Positions 60,989 through 64,000 of a stretch of DNA of 64,000 bases are shown here, one piece after another. The stretch spans positions 41,902-105,901 of the forward strand of contig PABK01000033.1 in the NCBI GenBank assembly GCA_002699145.1, in the 5' to 3' direction. The translations under genes were made by a program, and so were the position numbers. The stretch comes from Halioglobus sp. (GTDB taxonomy: Bacteria > Pseudomonadota > Gammaproteobacteria > Pseudomonadales > Halieaceae). The notes beneath the pieces are model-generated. The model did not search any database. It was not told where the DNA came from and saw only the letters and a list, made by a program, of their open reading frames with translations. Position 1 is the first letter of the stretch. Each line of letters begins with the position of its first letter.

Positions 60989-61720
60989 TCAGTCCCGGGA
61001 TTCCCGCGTCTGCTCGGGCGACGCCAGGTCCTCCAGGTGGCCGTGGCGCACATCGCGTCCACGCACCAGGTAGACCACGTGTTCAGCGATATTACAGGCG
61101 TGATCGCCGATACGCTCGAGGCTGCGCAGGGCCCACATCTCATTGAGGATAGCACCGATAGCGCGGGAGTCCTCCATCATGAAGGTGACCAGGCTGCGCA
61201 TGGCGCTGCCGTACTCCTTGTCCACCTCCTTGTCGGTGTGCACCACCGCCACCGCCTGCTCCACGTCCAGGCGCGCAAAGGCGTCCAGGGCGCGCCTGAG
61301 CATCTGCGCAACCCGGTTTCCTATATGCCTGATTTCTATGAAATTACTGGCGGACACCCCATCCTCGGACATGCGCACGACCTGCTTGGCGACCTTGGCC
61401 GCCTCGTCGCCGATGCGCTCCAGGTCGGTGTTCACCTTGATGATTGCGATGACCAGGCGCAGGTCGCTGGCGGTGGGCTGGCGGCGGGCGATGATGCTGG
61501 CGCACTCGTCGTCAATGGCCATCTCCATCTGGTTGACCTCGCTGTCGCGGCCGACGATCAGCTCGGCCTCGCCGCTGTCCAGCTTCATCACCGCGTCCAG
61601 TGCGGTGTTGAGCTGCTTCTCGACCTTGCCGCCCATCTCCAGCATCTGGTTGCGCAGCTTCTCGAGTTCCACATTGAACTGGCCGGACGTGTGTTGCTGG
61701 TAGTCTTCCTGCTTGAGCAC
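60989..61720 (-). CDS. phoU: Phosphate signaling complex protein PhoU (copy 2)
   Basis: QFNVELEKLRNQMLEMGGKVEKQLNTAL; DLERIGDEAAKVAKQV; RSLERIGDHACNIAEHVVY. Confidence 0.95.
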   Translation of the reverse strand: MLKQEDYQQHTSGQFNVELEKLRNQMLEMGGKVEKQLNTALDAVMKLDSGEAELIVGRDSEVNQMEMAIDDECASIIARRQPTASDLRLVIAIIKVNTDLERIGDEAAKVAKQVVRMSEDGVSASNFIEIRHIGNRVAQMLRRALDAFARLDVEQAVAVVHTDKEVDKEYGSAMRSLVTFMMEDSRAIGAILNEMWALRSLERIGDHACNIAEHVVYLVRGRDVRHGHLEDLASPEQTRESRD

Positions 61721-61724
61721 GCTC

Positions 61725-62993
61725 TCAATCTCCTCCAGGGAAAATCAACGCGAAAGTACTGCCCACCGACGGTTCGCTGTCGATACGCAGTTCCCCCCCA
61801 TGGGCCGCCACCACGTGCTTGACGATGGCCAGGCCCAGACCGGTGCCGCCGGTGGCCGAGTTACGGCTGTCGTCCACACGGTAGAAGCGTTCGGTCAGGC
61901 GAGGTATGTGCACCGAGTCGATGCCGATGCCCCGATCCTCAACTTCCACTATGCATTTGTCGCCCTTCGAATACCAGCGAATCGTCACCGGGCTGTCGTC
62001 CGGGCTGTACTTGATGGCATTGTGGGCGAGGTTGGATACGGCGCTGTACAGTTCACGGTAATCGCCGAGGATTTTCTGCGTGCAGTCCAGTTCCAGCTCG
62101 ACGGGGCGGCCCGGATAAGTGCCGGCGAGTTCCTCGCGCAGTTCCTGCAGCAGGCCGGTCATATCGACCTGTTCCTGGGCTTCCGCGCGCTGCTCGCTCT
62201 CGATACGCGATAGCCACAACAGGTCCTTGAGCAACGTCTCCATGCGCTCGGCCTGCTGGCTCATCTGCCGCAGCGGCTTGCCGTAACGCTCCGTCAGTTC
62301 GCCGCCGGAGGCCACGAAGGTACTCAGGTAGCCGCTGATCACCGTCAACGGCGTGCGCAATTCGTGCGAGACGTTGGCGACGAAATCGCGCCGGATTTGC
62401 TCCATGCGCACGGATTCGCTGACATCGCGCACGAACAGCAGGCGCTCGCCCTCGCCGAAATGGGTGATTTCCACGCGCAGGTGAATGGGCCGCTCCCCCG
62501 CCAGGCTGTACTGCAGGGGCCGCGAGTAGTCGCCGCCGAGGAAGTATTCGTTGAACTCCGGGGCGCGCACGAGGTTGGTCAGCGTCTGCCCCGTGTCGCC
62601 GGGATAACGCAGGCCGAGCAGGGACTCCGCCGCCTGGTTGAACCATTTGATCGCGCCCTGCGCGTCCACCATGACCACCCCGTCGCGCATGGAAGCAAAG
62701 GAATCCTGCAGATATTTCACGCTGCCCTGCAATTGCTTTCGAGCCTCCGCGTTCTTGCGCTGGTGCAGGTAGAGACGCGCCAGCAGTTCGTTCCAGATGC
62801 CGAAAGTGTCCGGCGGTGGCCGATCGGGATCCTGCAGCCAGCGCTGCACGCGGTGTATCTGGTAAAGCCAGAAAGCCACCACGTAGGCCAGGGCGAGGGC
62901 CAGCGCCTGCAGCGGGTAGCCGTACAGCCAGCCGAGGAATACGCACAATGCCGAGAAGAGCAGGACACGGCCGGCAGCAGCGAACCAGGTCAT
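61725..62993 (-). CDS. phoR: Phosphate regulon sensor histidine kinase PhoR
   Basis: PAS region, H-box FVANVSHELRTPLTVISGYL, GGTGLGLAIVKHVVAAHGG. Confidence 0.96.
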   Translation of the reverse strand: MTWFAAAGRVLLFSALCVFLGWLYGYPLQALALALAYVVAFWLYQIHRVQRWLQDPDRPPPDTFGIWNELLARLYLHQRKNAEARKQLQGSVKYLQDSFASMRDGVVMVDAQGAIKWFNQAAESLLGLRYPGDTGQTLTNLVRAPEFNEYFLGGDYSRPLQYSLAGERPIHLRVEITHFGEGERLLFVRDVSESVRMEQIRRDFVANVSHELRTPLTVISGYLSTFVASGGELTERYGKPLRQMSQQAERMETLLKDLLWLSRIESEQRAEAQEQVDMTGLLQELREELAGTYPGRPVELELDCTQKILGDYRELYSAVSNLAHNAIKYSPDDSPVTIRWYSKGDKCIVEVEDRGIGIDSVHIPRLTERFYRVDDSRNSATGGTGLGLAIVKHVVAAHGGELRIDSEPSVGSTFALIFPGGD

Positions 62994-63012
62994 TACCTGC
63001 CGCGGGCCCGCA

Positions 63013-63717
63013 CTACACGACACCCCGCGAGGAGAAGCGGTAGCCGGTGCCGCGCACGGTCTGGATCAGATTGCTGTAGTCACCGCCCGGGGCCTGTAGC
63101 GCCTTGCGCAGCCGGCGAATGTGCACGTCCACGGTGCGCTCCTCCACGTACACGTTGGCGCCCCAGACCCGGTCCAGCAACTGCCCGCGGGTGTAGGCGC
63201 GCTCGGGGTGAGACATGAAAAATTTCAGCAGGTTGAACTCCGTGGGGCCCATGTCCAGCGGCTGGTCGGCGATGAAGATGCGCCGGCTTTCGCCGTCCAG
63301 CACCAGTTCTGCGACCTGGATCTTGTCGCCCTCACTGGCCCCGGTGGCGCGGCGCAAGAGGGCCTTGATACGCGCGACCAACTCGCGCGGCGCAAAGGGC
63401 TTGGTGATGTAGTCGTCGGCGCCCACGTCCAGGCCCTGGATGACGTTGTCCTCGGCGGTCTTGGCAGTGAGCATGATGACCGGCAGGTCGCGGGTCATCT
63501 CGTCGCGCTTCAGCCGACGTAGCAACTCCAGCCCGCTGCCCCCGGGCAGCATCCAGTCCAGCAGCACAATATCGGGGCGCTCGTCCACGATGAGCGTGTA
63601 GGCTTTCTGGATGTCCTCGGCCTCCAGGCAGCGGAATTCAGCCATTTCCAGGGCCATCCGCAACATGTCGCGGATGGCAAATTCGTCGTCGACGATCAGT
63701 ACAGTGCGTGCAGTCAT
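63013..63717 (-). CDS. phoB: Phosphate regulon response regulator PhoB
   Basis: ILIVDDE-type receiver (IVLLDWMLPGGSGLELLRRLK) and winged-helix C-terminus (ERTVDVHIRRLRKAL). Confidence 0.97.
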   Translation of the reverse strand: MTARTVLIVDDEFAIRDMLRMALEMAEFRCLEAEDIQKAYTLIVDERPDIVLLDWMLPGGSGLELLRRLKRDEMTRDLPVIMLTAKTAEDNVIQGLDVGADDYITKPFAPRELVARIKALLRRATGASEGDKIQVAELVLDGESRRIFIADQPLDMGPTEFNLLKFFMSHPERAYTRGQLLDRVWGANVYVEERTVDVHIRRLRKALQAPGGDYSNLIQTVRGTGYRFSSRGVV

Positions 63718-63769
63718 CAGGCCCCCGGGTCCCTCACATTGCCAGTTGGGGGTATTAGATGAGGGAAAT

Positions 63770-63787
63770 GTGACAATTACATGACAT
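63770..63787 (-). promoter_or_regulatory. Pho box upstream of phoB
   Basis: Minus strand ATGTCAT-GTAA-TTGTCAC, two 7-bp direct repeats with a 4-bp spacer. Confidence 0.7.
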
Positions 63788-64000
63788 GGGGTGAGAAAGC
63801 AACGCATGGCGGTGGTTTTGGCTGCCGGACTGGGCTTGTTGGCGGAGTTCTCCTGGCCCGGGGCGCTTATGCTGGCCGATGCGGTTCTCCGGCCCGGGGC
63901 GGAAACGCCTGGCGGCCTCGGAAGGCTGATTTATGGGTTACCTGGCCTGGAGGGTCAACGGGTCCAGGGCTCGGAAGGCCAAGATACTCGCTCTGGACCC

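Overview
This 64 kb window comes from a high-GC gammaproteobacterial chromosome. The gene set suggests a marine Halieaceae-type organism, but that is inference. Most of the window is conserved housekeeping DNA: moaCDE, queF, pdxB/xni/epmC/tusA, aroC-prmB-folE, sixA, htpG, the TCA block (sucDC-lpdA-odhB-sucA-sdhBADC-gltA), hisC, and a complete phoB-phoR-phoU-pstSCAB-phoU cluster. The most interesting object is a compact element of about 9.9 kb (11464-21366) inserted at the 3' end of tRNA-Ser(GGA). It is bounded by a perfect 20-bp direct repeat (ATTTGGCGGTGAGGGAGGGA). It encodes a tyrosine integrase, an AlpA-like regulator, a winged-helix replication-like protein with embedded iteron-like repeats, two related HTH proteins, TerL, HNH, an HK97-type major capsid protein, a prohead protease, a head-tail connector and a portal. 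It has no recognisable tail, lysis or lysogeny-repressor genes, and the portal ends about 90 bp before attR. That architecture fits a capsid-forming phage satellite (cf-PICI-like) that would need a helper phage's tails. Secondary observations include a sigma54-type promoter with an adjacent palindrome upstream of a PEP-CTERM gene, a tRNA-Gly pseudogene next to a 70-bp tandem array carrying the tRNA 3' end, REP-like palindromes inserted in frame in an NAD-kinase-like gene, a Pho box upstream of a porin, two PhoU paralogs, and an orphan ribbon-helix-helix gene. All calls are from reading the sequence; no database searches were run.
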